Source of the DNA: Pseudobacteroides cellulosolvens ATCC 35603 = DSM 2933
Lineage (GTDB): Bacteria > Bacillota > Clostridia > Acetivibrionales > DSM-2933
Reading direction: 5' to 3'
Length of the DNA: 64,000 nt
Assembly (NCBI RefSeq): GCF_001262605.1
Contig: NZ_LGTC01000001.1
Span: 2,523,501-2,587,500, forward strand
Positions within the stretch are counted from its first letter, which is position 1; the number at the start of each line of letters is the position of its first letter. The position numbers and the translations under genes were made by a program. Positions 26,944 to 37,838 of the stretch are shown here, piece after piece. The notes under the pieces are model-generated. The model was not told the origin of the DNA. It searched no databases and saw only the letters and a program-made list of their open reading frames with translations.

Positions 26944-28305
26944 ATGAATAAGAAAAAGATTTTATCATTAACCTTAGGAGCATTTATTCTAGCTTCTGGT
27001 ATTTCAGGATGCGGAAAAGACGAGAACGCGTCCCAAACTCCGTCGGAAGTTCCTCAAACCTCAGGTGATGCGGTTCTACCTTCAAGTGAGGTTAAAGGAG
27101 AAATCACATTCGTCAACCATAGAACAGATATGATGAATGGTAAATGGGATGAATACGCCAAGAAATTTAATGAGAAGTACCCCAATGTTAAGGTTAAGTT
27201 TGAAGCAATGGCCGACTACGAAGGCGAAATTGCAATCCGTATGAATTCAAGCAACTATGGTGATGTGCTGATGATGCCTGCTAAAATGAAAGATTCCGAT
27301 CTTCCCAGTTTCTTCATTCCTTTAGGTAAAAAGAATGAGCTTGAAAAGAAATACAACTTTGTTCAGGACAGATATGTTGGTGAAGATACTTATGGTATAC
27401 CTACTGCCGGAAGCTGCAGCGGTATTGTTTATAACAAGAAGGTTTTCGAGCAGGCAGGAATAGCAAGCCTTCCAAAATCACCGGAAGAATTTATTGAAGA
27501 CCTTAAACTGATTAAGGAGAAAACCTCTGCAATACCTTTATATACAAACTATAAGGACAGCTGGGCACTCAATCAATGGGAAAGCTACAGAGTTAACACA
27601 TCAGGAGATCCAAATTTCGTAAACCAGGTTCTTCCTCATACCGACAAACCATTCACAATGGGCTCTCCACATTACATATTATATAAACTTTTATATGATG
27701 TTGTAAAAGAAAAACTCGTAGAAAAAGACCCTATGACTACAGACTGGGAAAGTTCAAAACAAATGCTTCCAGACGGTAAAATCGCTACAATGCCTCTTGG
27801 AATATGGGCTGTAGGTCAGATGAAAGCCAAAGCAAAAAATCCTGAGGATGTATGCTACATGCCGTTTCCATATCAAAAAGACGGTAGAATGTATTCTTCA
27901 GCTGCAGGAGACTATAAAATCTGTGTTAATAAAAATTCTAAAAACATTGAAGCAGCTAAGGCTTGGCTATGGTGGTTTGTAAACGAATCAAACTTTGCAT
28001 ATAACGAATCAATGATTCCTCCTTTAAAAGATGCAGAGTACCCTGATACATTAAAAGAATTCCAAATGATGAATGTAGAAATGGTTGTTGATAATGGTCC
28101 AAAAGATGGAGAAAACGGATGGCTTGATGCTATTGATAAAGAAAGTGAAGTTGGTCTGTGGGCTGAGAACTTTAAAAAAGACATAGTTGAGACAGCATTA
28201 GGCAACAAAAAGAACAGAACTTACGATGACATTATGGAAGAATTAAACAAAAAATGGTCCGATACTCGTAAAAAACTCATCCAGGATGGTAAAATAAAAG
28301 CATAA
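26944..28305 (+). CDS. Sugar ABC transporter substrate-binding lipoprotein
   Basis: A 453-residue extracellular solute-binding protein of the family 1 (sugar) type. The lipoprotein signal ends at SGISGC, so Cys23 is the lipid anchor, followed by a Ser/Pro-rich linker. The binding-protein fold shows TFVNHRTDMMNGKWDEYAKKFNEKYP, YGIPTAGSCSGIVYNKKVFEQAG and a late LGIWAVGQMK segment. It delivers sugar to the two permeases encoded next. The start at 26944 follows GGGGGAG; an upstream in-frame Met would place the operator inside the coding region. Its regulon neighbours suggest a manno-oligosaccharide ligand. Confidence 0.92.
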   Translation: MNKKKILSLTLGAFILASGISGCGKDENASQTPSEVPQTSGDAVLPSSEVKGEITFVNHRTDMMNGKWDEYAKKFNEKYPNVKVKFEAMADYEGEIAIRMNSSNYGDVLMMPAKMKDSDLPSFFIPLGKKNELEKKYNFVQDRYVGEDTYGIPTAGSCSGIVYNKKVFEQAGIASLPKSPEEFIEDLKLIKEKTSAIPLYTNYKDSWALNQWESYRVNTSGDPNFVNQVLPHTDKPFTMGSPHYILYKLLYDVVKEKLVEKDPMTTDWESSKQMLPDGKIATMPLGIWAVGQMKAKAKNPEDVCYMPFPYQKDGRMYSSAAGDYKICVNKNSKNIEAAKAWLWWFVNESNFAYNESMIPPLKDAEYPDTLKEFQMMNVEMVVDNGPKDGENGWLDAIDKESEVGLWAENFKKDIVETALGNKKNRTYDDIMEELNKKWSDTRKKLIQDGKIKA

Positions 28306-28326
28306 TCAATTGCTGTTAGACTTAAT

Positions 28327-28358
28327 AATAATTGGGGATGTAACCTTCCCCAATTATT
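28327..28358 (+). terminator. Stem-loop after the binding-protein gene
   Basis: An 11-bp AATAATTGGGG/CCCCAATTATT stem follows the first operon gene. Such hairpins usually stabilise or partly terminate the abundant binding-protein message before the permease genes; there is no long T run. Confidence 0.6.
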
Positions 28359-28470
28359 ATATTTGTAAGTCCATCTATTATGTCACTACATCATCAGTCT
28401 TCTTGTTTATACATACCGCTGCCAAGCAGCAAAGCTTCGCTGGTCAACGCGGCGGGCTTTCAAGGAAAAA

Positions 28471-28512
28471 TTCCTAAAAAAGTTTGTTTAAAAACAAACT
28501 TTTTTGGAGGAA
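28471..28512 (+). promoter_or_regulatory. Hairpin in the permease leader
   Basis: A near-perfect AT-rich stem (AAAAAAGTTTGTTT with its complement, extended by TTCC/GGAGGAA) lies 20 bp before the permease start. It pairs an extra GGAGG, not the GGAGGTG at 28521 that serves the ATG. Confidence 0.45.
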
Positions 28513-28532
28513 TTATATACGGAGGTGAATCT

Positions 28533-29423
28533 ATGTTTTCCCGGCTAAGTTATAAAACCCAAAGAAATATAATCATTCTTACATTTCTTGCAATCCCCTT
28601 AGCGTTATTGGCAATTTTCTCATATTACCCTGCTTTAAATCTGTTTTATTTGAGTTTTCATAAATGGGATGGTATTTCAAAAATCAAGGAATTTGTGGGA
28701 TTTGAAAACTTCATCACACTCTTTACAAAACCTGAATACTTTATAGTATTTAAAACAAGCCTTTATTATCTGATAGGCTCCTTTATACAGTTAACCCTGG
28801 CCCTGTATTTTGCAACACTTTTAAACTCTAAAATAAAAGGAAGAAATATTTTTAAGGGAATTATCTTTTTCCCCTACCTTTTAAACGGTGTTGCAATAGG
28901 ATTTATATTTCTGTTTTTTTTCAGGCCTGATGGAACCCTCGACAGCATATTGAATTTATTAGGACTTGGGAGCCTTGCAAATTTATGGTTAGGCAATCCT
29001 AAGATAATTAACTTTTCATTGGTAGGTGCTTCAATATGGAGATATATGGGGTACATGTTCATCCTTTTTCTTGGTGCAATGCAATCTATTCCACAAGATC
29101 TTTATGAGGCCTCAGAGCTTGACGGAGCAAACAAATGGCAGCAATTTCGCTATATCATATTTCCGTCCATAAAGAAAATAATTGAACTAAATTCAATCCT
29201 GGCCATAAGCGGAGCAATCGCAGTATTTGAAATGCCATATATTATGACAGGAGGTTCTAACGGTAGCGAAACATTTGTTATAAAAACCGTTGAAACAGCA
29301 TTTAAATGGATGAAATATGGAATGGCATCTGCAATGGGTATAGTATTACTTGCAATAGTTATCATCATAACTATGATACAGAAAAAGATCTTCGCAGAAA
29401 GGATGGAAAATGAATGCTCATAA
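28533..29423 (+). CDS. Sugar ABC transporter permease (MalF/UgpA type)
   Basis: A 296-residue inner-membrane permease of the carbohydrate uptake type 1 family, with six predicted helices. The cytoplasmic EAA loop that contacts the ATPase reads DLYEASELDGANKWQQFRYIIFPSIKK near residue 190. The ATG at 28533 has GGAGGTG six bases upstream; a longer open frame to 28380 lacks a ribosome binding site and spans a hairpin. It overlaps the second permease gene by ten bases. No ATPase gene is in the operon, so a shared MsmX-type ATPase probably energises the importer. Confidence 0.92.
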   Translation: MFSRLSYKTQRNIIILTFLAIPLALLAIFSYYPALNLFYLSFHKWDGISKIKEFVGFENFITLFTKPEYFIVFKTSLYYLIGSFIQLTLALYFATLLNSKIKGRNIFKGIIFFPYLLNGVAIGFIFLFFFRPDGTLDSILNLLGLGSLANLWLGNPKIINFSLVGASIWRYMGYMFILFLGAMQSIPQDLYEASELDGANKWQQFRYIIFPSIKKIIELNSILAISGAIAVFEMPYIMTGGSNGSETFVIKTVETAFKWMKYGMASAMGIVLLAIVIIITMIQKKIFAERMENECS

Positions 29424-30340
29424 CAAAAATAAAATCATTAATACCGGGCAAAGAAACATATATTTCTCCCAAGGCATCAAAAAAGTCCCGGGAAATATTT
29501 GACTCAACGAGAATAATTTCATTTATAATAAGCGTAATAAAGTATCTCTCTTTGATAATAGCTTCATTAGCTGCAATAATCCCCATATTAACGGTATTCT
29601 TTGCATCCTTTAAGACCGAAGAAGAATATGCAGCTACCGACCCTCTTAAATTTCCGAAAAACTGGCTTAATTTTGAAAACTTCAAGCAAGCATTTACAGA
29701 TGGCAACATGAATACCGGCTTTATCAATACAATAATAATACTTGTTTTCGTACTTGCAGGAACTATTATTTTCGGCACTATGGTAGCTTATGTTTTAGAT
29801 CGCTTTAATTTTAAGGGACGCAAACTTATATTGTCCGCATTCCTGATTGCAACCTTAATTCCTTCAGTAACAACCCAGGTAGCTACATTTAAAGTCATAA
29901 ATGGATTAGGGCTTTTTAACAGTCGTCTTGCTCCAATAATTCTTGGTGTTGGGACCGACATAATGGCAATTTATATCTTCATACAGTTTATTTCCAGTAT
30001 TCCAGTATCATTAGATGAGTCGGCCATGCTCGACGGTGCATCCTATTTCACCATTTACCGAAAAATTATATTCCCCCTTTTAAAGCCAGCTATCGCAACT
30101 GTTGTTATACTTAAAGGAATTGCCGTATATAACGATTTTTATACCCCATTTTTATATACTCCTGCGGCAGAACTCCAAACGGTTTCAACATCCCTTTTTA
30201 AATTTAAGGGGCCTTTTAGTGCACACTGGCAGGTTATCTGTGCTGGAATTGTGATCGCAATTATACCTACGCTAATAGCGTTTTTATTCTTGCAGAAGTA
30301 CTTCTACAATGGATTTACAGGCGGCTCCGTCAAGTCTTAA
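29414..30340 (+). CDS. Sugar ABC transporter permease (MalG/UgpE type)
   Basis: A 308-residue second permease of the same importer. A cytoplasmic N-terminus of about 35 residues precedes six helices, and the EAA loop DESAMLDGASYFTIYRKIIFPLLKP lies near residue 200. The C-terminus ends in the common YFYNGFTGGSVK motif of this family. The gene starts inside the end of the first permease gene, indicating coupled translation, and is followed by a strong terminator. Confidence 0.92.
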   Translation: MLITKIKSLIPGKETYISPKASKKSREIFDSTRIISFIISVIKYLSLIIASLAAIIPILTVFFASFKTEEEYAATDPLKFPKNWLNFENFKQAFTDGNMNTGFINTIIILVFVLAGTIIFGTMVAYVLDRFNFKGRKLILSAFLIATLIPSVTTQVATFKVINGLGLFNSRLAPIILGVGTDIMAIYIFIQFISSIPVSLDESAMLDGASYFTIYRKIIFPLLKPAIATVVILKGIAVYNDFYTPFLYTPAAELQTVSTSLFKFKGPFSAHWQVICAGIVIAIIPTLIAFLFLQKYFYNGFTGGSVKS

Positions 30341-30406
30341 GGCGTGATTTATATATTACTTCCCGTTTTGAGCGTGTGTTAATCTTTTCTCATTTTTGAA
30401 AAATGT

Positions 30407-30456
30407 AAATTAAAGTGCTACATTCCTAATGTAGAAATGCAGCACTTTAATTTTTC
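30407..30456. terminator. Bidirectional terminator between convergent permease and fructokinase operons
   Basis: A 13-bp stem AAATTAAAGTGCT with its complement, plus an inner ACATT/AATGT pairing, ends in T residues on the plus strand and lies between the two converging operons. Confidence 0.85.
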
Positions 30457-30483
30457 TATGTGTGGCAATAATATTCTATTAAT

Positions 30484-31452
30484 TTATTTACCACCGGATA
30501 TCAATGCCTGAACCTCATCAATCTTTGGCATTGAAGGGATTGCACCTTTTTTAGTAGTACTCAAAGAAGCTACAGCATTCGAAAACACCAACATATTGTG
30601 TAGTGCTTCCGCATTAAGGTTTTGGAGTTGTCCATCATGCTCATTAAGCAGTGAATAAAGAAAACCTCCTAAGAAAGCATCGCCTGCTCCTGTTGTATCT
30701 ACCGTCTTACATCTGGTAAAGGTATCCACCTGCCCTGTCTCATCCTTAAGCCTATAGAAACATCCGTTACTGCCTCTTGTTACCAATATGACATCTATCC
30801 CGTATTCCTTGTATAACTCAAGGCTTCCATTGTGTAAATCTCCCATGCCTGTGATAAATTCCAGCTCTTCTTCAGATATCTTAAGTAACCTGCAAAATTC
30901 GAGGCCAAAGCCTATTTCCTGCAATGCGTGTTCCATGCTCTTCCATAGTGCGGGGCGCAAATTTGGGTCATAAGATATAATTACGCCCTTTTCTCTGGCA
31001 TATTCCAGTGCCGCAATTGTAGCACTTCTGGCCGGTTCATCAGTCAATGAAAGTGATCCGAAGTGAAATACCTTTGAATTTTCAATAAGCTCATAACTAA
31101 GCTCATTTTTATCGAGGGTTGTATCTGCTCCAGGATTCCTGTAAAAGCTGAATGACCTGTCCCCAGCTTCATTTAGCTGAACAAATGCAAGGGTGGTATT
31201 GGCGTCACCTGAGAACATGAGCCCCGAAACATCAATACCATATCCTTTTAATGTTTCTGCCAGATAATCTCCAAACATATCCTTTCCAACCTTGCCAATA
31301 AAAGCGGTCTTTCCTCCAAGCCTTGAAATGCAGGCTAATACATTAGCAGGTGCACCGCCGGGATTTCTCTCAAAGCAGATATTGCCCTGCTCCGACAACC
31401 CTGCCGGTGTAAAATCAATTAATAGTTCACCTAACGCAGTTACATCAAACAT
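30484..31452 (-). CDS. PfkB family sugar kinase, probable fructokinase
   Basis: A 322-residue ribokinase/PfkB-family kinase. The N-terminal NPGGAPANVLACISRLGGKTAFIGKVGKDMFG segment is the substrate-side signature and DTTGAGDAFLGGF near residue 255 contains the catalytic Asp and anion hole. Its sequence start (ALGELLIDF) fits bacterial fructokinases. It is the last gene of the mannosidase-isomerase-kinase operon, where it would turn fructose into fructose-6-phosphate for glycolysis. It follows the isomerase by 13 bp. Confidence 0.9.
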   Translation of the reverse strand: MFDVTALGELLIDFTPAGLSEQGNICFERNPGGAPANVLACISRLGGKTAFIGKVGKDMFGDYLAETLKGYGIDVSGLMFSGDANTTLAFVQLNEAGDRSFSFYRNPGADTTLDKNELSYELIENSKVFHFGSLSLTDEPARSATIAALEYAREKGVIISYDPNLRPALWKSMEHALQEIGFGLEFCRLLKISEEELEFITGMGDLHNGSLELYKEYGIDVILVTRGSNGCFYRLKDETGQVDTFTRCKTVDTTGAGDAFLGGFLYSLLNEHDGQLQNLNAEALHNMLVFSNAVASLSTTKKGAIPSMPKIDEVQALISGGK

Positions 31453-31465
31453 GACATAATACCTC

Positions 31466-34509
<3,044 letters not shown>

Positions 34510-34654
34510 TTATTATGCTCCTTCAATAATCTAGAAATATTAATCATGACTATACAAAAGTTAATTACTCTCACAGCATGTAATAATTAAAATTATACTT
34601 GATGTTTTGATACTTATCCATCATTAATATAATTCATTTGTAGAAACTTTTAAC

Positions 34655-34679
34655 TAATCGTCAACCTAACAGAATTATA
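34655..34679 (-). promoter_or_regulatory. Promoter -10 and LacI-type operator of the mannosidase operon
   Basis: On the minus strand TATAAT (34679-34674) is followed nine bases later by the operator-like TTGACGATTA (34664-34655), matching the spacing at the LacI gene and transporter promoters. The -35 region is poor (AAGAAA at 17 bp). Confidence 0.75.
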
Positions 34680-34700
34680 ACAGCTTTACCAACTATTTTC

Positions 34701-34717
34701 TTGTAATGCTTTCACAA
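34701..34717. promoter_or_regulatory. Near-palindrome at the -35 region of the mannosidase promoter
   Basis: A 17-bp sequence with TTGT.AA / TT.ACAA symmetry covers the expected -35 position of a promoter lacking a good -35 box. It could be an activator site; the adjacent AraC gene is a candidate. The rest of the 355-bp intergenic region is AT-rich with no further feature recognised. Confidence 0.4.
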
Positions 34718-34864
34718 TATTTTTGTACTATTTTAACATACTTTACAGTTGATTTATAAGAGTACATTTAATATCATTATGTTAATGACTAATAGTTAAT
34801 TATTAATTATAATATTGATTTAACATAATTTTCATTAATTTTGATTTATATAAGGAGCTAACTG

Positions 34865-35728
34865 ATGGCTATTCAAAAGTTCAGTTATATTACAGTCATG
34901 GAAAGCGGTGCCGAATCCTTTCTATCCCCGGTAAATTCTATAAAATATGCTTCACCCATACATTGCCATGATTTTTATGAATTTTTTCTAATAACCAAAG
35001 GTAAAGCTGTACATGTTGTTAACAACGAGAAACAGCAAATTTCAGAAGGAACCCTTGTATTTATAAGACCTTCCGATGTCCACTATTATGAATACGAAGA
35101 TGGTCAGAAGTGCGAGTTTATCAATGTATGCTTCACAAAGCGTGTTGTAAGTAGTTCTCTCAGATTTTTAGGTGAAGCGTATTCCAATGATTACCTGCTA
35201 ACTTCCAAACTACCCCCATGCATTAACCTGCCTCCCATTGAAAAGGATCATTTGGTCTATCGACTTGAAAATGTTAATATTCTGAGCAAAGGAGATTTAG
35301 GTAAACGAAAAATTCTTTTAAGAGGCATTCTGGTAGAAGTTCTACTTAACTACTTCAGCCAGCTAAATAATTCGCAAAAAAGCGATTTACCGCTATGGAT
35401 GGAATCTCTGCTAATACAAATGCAAAAAAAAGAAAATTTCACCGAAGGACTAGATGCCATGTACCGACTGTCTCAAAGAAGCCCCGGCCATTTAAACAGG
35501 GTATTCAAACAGTTTTTAAACATGACTCCTACCGAATATATCAATAGTCTTCGCCTAAAATATGCAAAGCATTTGCTTCTGACAACCAAAATAAGTGTAA
35601 TTGATATTTCATTGGCAGCAGGTTTTGATAATCTAAGCCATTTTTATCACCTTTTTAAAAAGCAAATGAATGTCACTCCGGTACAATTAAGAAAGATCAA
35701 AGTAACAATACATCATTCCAGTTCATAA
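34865..35728 (+). CDS. AraC family transcriptional regulator
   Basis: A 287-residue AraC-family regulator with an N-terminal cupin sugar-sensing domain (HCHDFYEFFLITKGKAVHVVNNEKQQISEGTLVF, His-rich strands) and a C-terminal double helix-turn-helix (YINSLRLKYAKHLLLTTKISVIDISLAAGFDNLSHFYHLFKKQMNVTPVQLRK). AAGGAG precedes the ATG. It is divergent from the beta-mannosidase operon across a 355-bp intergenic region that contains a palindrome over a weak -35 box, so activation of that operon is a reasonable but unproven role. Confidence 0.92.
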   Translation: MAIQKFSYITVMESGAESFLSPVNSIKYASPIHCHDFYEFFLITKGKAVHVVNNEKQQISEGTLVFIRPSDVHYYEYEDGQKCEFINVCFTKRVVSSSLRFLGEAYSNDYLLTSKLPPCINLPPIEKDHLVYRLENVNILSKGDLGKRKILLRGILVEVLLNYFSQLNNSQKSDLPLWMESLLIQMQKKENFTEGLDAMYRLSQRSPGHLNRVFKQFLNMTPTEYINSLRLKYAKHLLLTTKISVIDISLAAGFDNLSHFYHLFKKQMNVTPVQLRKIKVTIHHSSS

Positions 35729-35779
35729 GATATAAGAAGTTAAGGAATGCAAAATCCAGCCTGATAAAGGAGGTCCGGC

Positions 35780-36664
35780 ATGTGCACTTTTATGAGGCTG
35801 AAACAAGCTTATTTCTCATCTGATCGTATCATGTTTGATGACAGTTCCAGGCTTGTTTTTTTCAGTGACTGCCACCGCGGAGACAACAGCAAGGCTGATA
35901 GTTTTTTACAGAATCGTGATATTTACTTGTACGCACTGGATTTTTATTACACAAATGGGTTTACATATATAGAATTAGGTGATGGTGATGAATTATGGGA
36001 AAACGACCGATTTTCAGCATTAATAAACGCCCACCTTGGAGTTTACTTGCTATTACGAAAATTCCATCTGGATAATAGGCTCTATATGATATGGGGAAAT
36101 CATGATATTTTTAAAAGCTGCAAAACTTTTGTAAGAAATACATTATTCCAATACTACGATTCTAGAACACAAACCTCTAGACCTCTATTTGAAAATATTA
36201 AAATCCATGAAGGGTTGATTCTCCAGCACAGCAGTAATTTATATAAGATATTTACTGTTCATGGCCACCAGGGAGACATCCTAAATGACATTCTATGGCC
36301 TTTTTCATGTTTTATGATCCGTCATTTTTGGAGGTTTATTAAAATATCTCGCTGCAAAAACCGGTTAAGCCAGATAAAAAACAATGAAAGGCTGCAGATT
36401 ATTGAGAACAACATAAGACAATGGTCTAAAAACAATAATATTGTGGTAATCGCAGGCCACACACATAATCCAGCATTTCCAAAGCCTGGCCAACCCCCAT
36501 ACTTTAATGACGGATGCTGTATTAAAGCCAATTATATTACTTGTATTGAAATACAAAATGGTGAAATTTCGTTAACTAAATGGAGCAGAAATATACGTTC
36601 TCAAACCATAACACGAGAGGTTTTGTCAGGTCCTGAGAAGATATCAGCTTACGTTAATCAATAA
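35780..36664 (+). CDS. Cytoplasmic metallophosphoesterase
   Basis: A 294-residue calcineurin-like phosphoesterase without a membrane segment. Metal ligands appear as FFSDCHRGD, ELGDGDELWEND, MIWGNHDIF, FTVHGHQGD and IAGHTHNPAF. The GDGDELW form of the second motif sets it near UDP-2,3-diacylglucosamine pyrophosphatase-like or serine/threonine phosphatase-like groups; the substrate is unknown. AAAGGAGG lies close to the ATG. It follows the AraC gene by 51 bp and may be read from the same transcript; no functional link is visible. Confidence 0.85.
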   Translation: MCTFMRLKQAYFSSDRIMFDDSSRLVFFSDCHRGDNSKADSFLQNRDIYLYALDFYYTNGFTYIELGDGDELWENDRFSALINAHLGVYLLLRKFHLDNRLYMIWGNHDIFKSCKTFVRNTLFQYYDSRTQTSRPLFENIKIHEGLILQHSSNLYKIFTVHGHQGDILNDILWPFSCFMIRHFWRFIKISRCKNRLSQIKNNERLQIIENNIRQWSKNNNIVVIAGHTHNPAFPKPGQPPYFNDGCCIKANYITCIEIQNGEISLTKWSRNIRSQTITREVLSGPEKISAYVNQ

Positions 36665-36682
36665 AGAGGCACTTTTTACTCA

Positions 36683-37528
36683 TTAATTGATTTTGTAAAA
36701 TTTCTTACAGATATTTTTATAGGACATCTGATTTTTCAAAGAAAGAAGAAATAATTTCTGCTCAAGTTTTCCTATTTTTTCTGCAGAAATGGATCTTTCT
36801 TCTGTTTTTATCATCAAATAAATATGCATGAGCCGGGTAGTATAAATATTGACTTCTCGATGAAGTTCTTCATCTATAATTGTCTTAAACTCATCCAAAG
36901 AAAAAGCTGCTTTAAGAGAATTACGAAAATCCTCACGACAAAGAGCTTGTTTTACACCAACAAAATCAACAAAGAAATCTATTGATTTTTCAGAACGCAG
37001 CCTGCAAAAGTCATAAATGAAAATTGGAGTATCCTGCTTTACATAGCTATTAACAGTCCTAAAAAAATTTCTCAAAGACTGAAGGTCATTCAGGTGATGT
37101 AAAGCATTAACACACATAACTCCATCAAATTGTCTATCTGCAAAGTCTTGAAGTTGAGTAAAATCTTGCTTTATAAATTCAACATTAGATAGATTCATGC
37201 TTTTAGCTCTTTTTTTTGCTTTATTCAGCATTTCTTCTGAAAGGTCAACTCCAGTAAAATGAATTTCCGGATTAATTTCAGCTACCTGGCATAAAAGCTG
37301 CCCAGAGCCACAGCCAAGGTCTAATACGCGTTTGCAGCCTGAAACTGTTTTTGATACATGCGATGAAATAAATAAATGTGGTACAGCCATTGCACCATCT
37401 GAATTGCCTTCAGCGTCAAAATCATTAACATTTTCAACTGCTGACATAATAGCATAAGCCTCAGGTGTTCTCTCAAAACATTGTTTACTAAGAGCCTCTC
37501 GTAAAATTGCAAATAAAAATTTAACCAT
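36683..37528 (-). CDS. Class I SAM-dependent methyltransferase
   Basis: A 281-residue methyltransferase of the Rossmann type. Motif I is RVLDLGCGSGQLL near residue 67, the acidic motif II region is FTGVDLSEEML, and the post-motifs NVEFIKQDFTQL and VMCVNALHHLND follow. The N-terminal 60 residues and the C-terminal about 100 residues are not diagnostic, so the methyl acceptor is unknown. AAGGAA precedes the ATG. It is convergent with the phosphoesterase. Confidence 0.88.
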   Translation of the reverse strand: MVKFLFAILREALSKQCFERTPEAYAIMSAVENVNDFDAEGNSDGAMAVPHLFISSHVSKTVSGCKRVLDLGCGSGQLLCQVAEINPEIHFTGVDLSEEMLNKAKKRAKSMNLSNVEFIKQDFTQLQDFADRQFDGVMCVNALHHLNDLQSLRNFFRTVNSYVKQDTPIFIYDFCRLRSEKSIDFFVDFVGVKQALCREDFRNSLKAAFSLDEFKTIIDEELHREVNIYTTRLMHIYLMIKTEERSISAEKIGKLEQKLFLLSLKNQMSYKNICKKFYKIN

Positions 37529-37651
37529 TATGATAAATTCCTTTTCAAGTATTTTTGATAAATGACATAAGAAATGCTATATTAATGCTATATTATATTA
37601 TTGTATTTGCTTTTTATCAAGTATTAAGATATATTCAAGCATCTATATGTC

Positions 37652-37800
37652 TTGCAATAATCATTTTACATTTTTAATTATTGCAAAACATTTTCCTTGT
37701 TTCATATGTTGCGAAAAATTCATTTTTATATTGCAAATGCAGACGATTCAACTGTGTTTGCTAATGTAAAATCTTTTCGTAACATATCTGTATTAATTAA
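37652..37800. repeat. Dispersed intergenic repeat, copy A
   Basis: About 150 bp, shared at high identity with 42170-42322 in the same orientation. It begins with an inverted repeat TTGCAATAAT/ATTATTGCAA and contains a common CATATGTTGCGAAAAATTCA segment. It fills most of the 310-bp gap between the methyltransferase and protease genes and has no coding potential. Confidence 0.8.
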
Positions 37801-37838
37801 CATTTTTATCATAGTAAATAGCAAGGTTGGCAGCACTA

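Noticed and set aside
34701..34717. Catabolite-responsive element (CcpA site)
   Set aside because: The palindrome has GC where the cre consensus needs a central CG, with further mismatches, so it does not fit a cre site.
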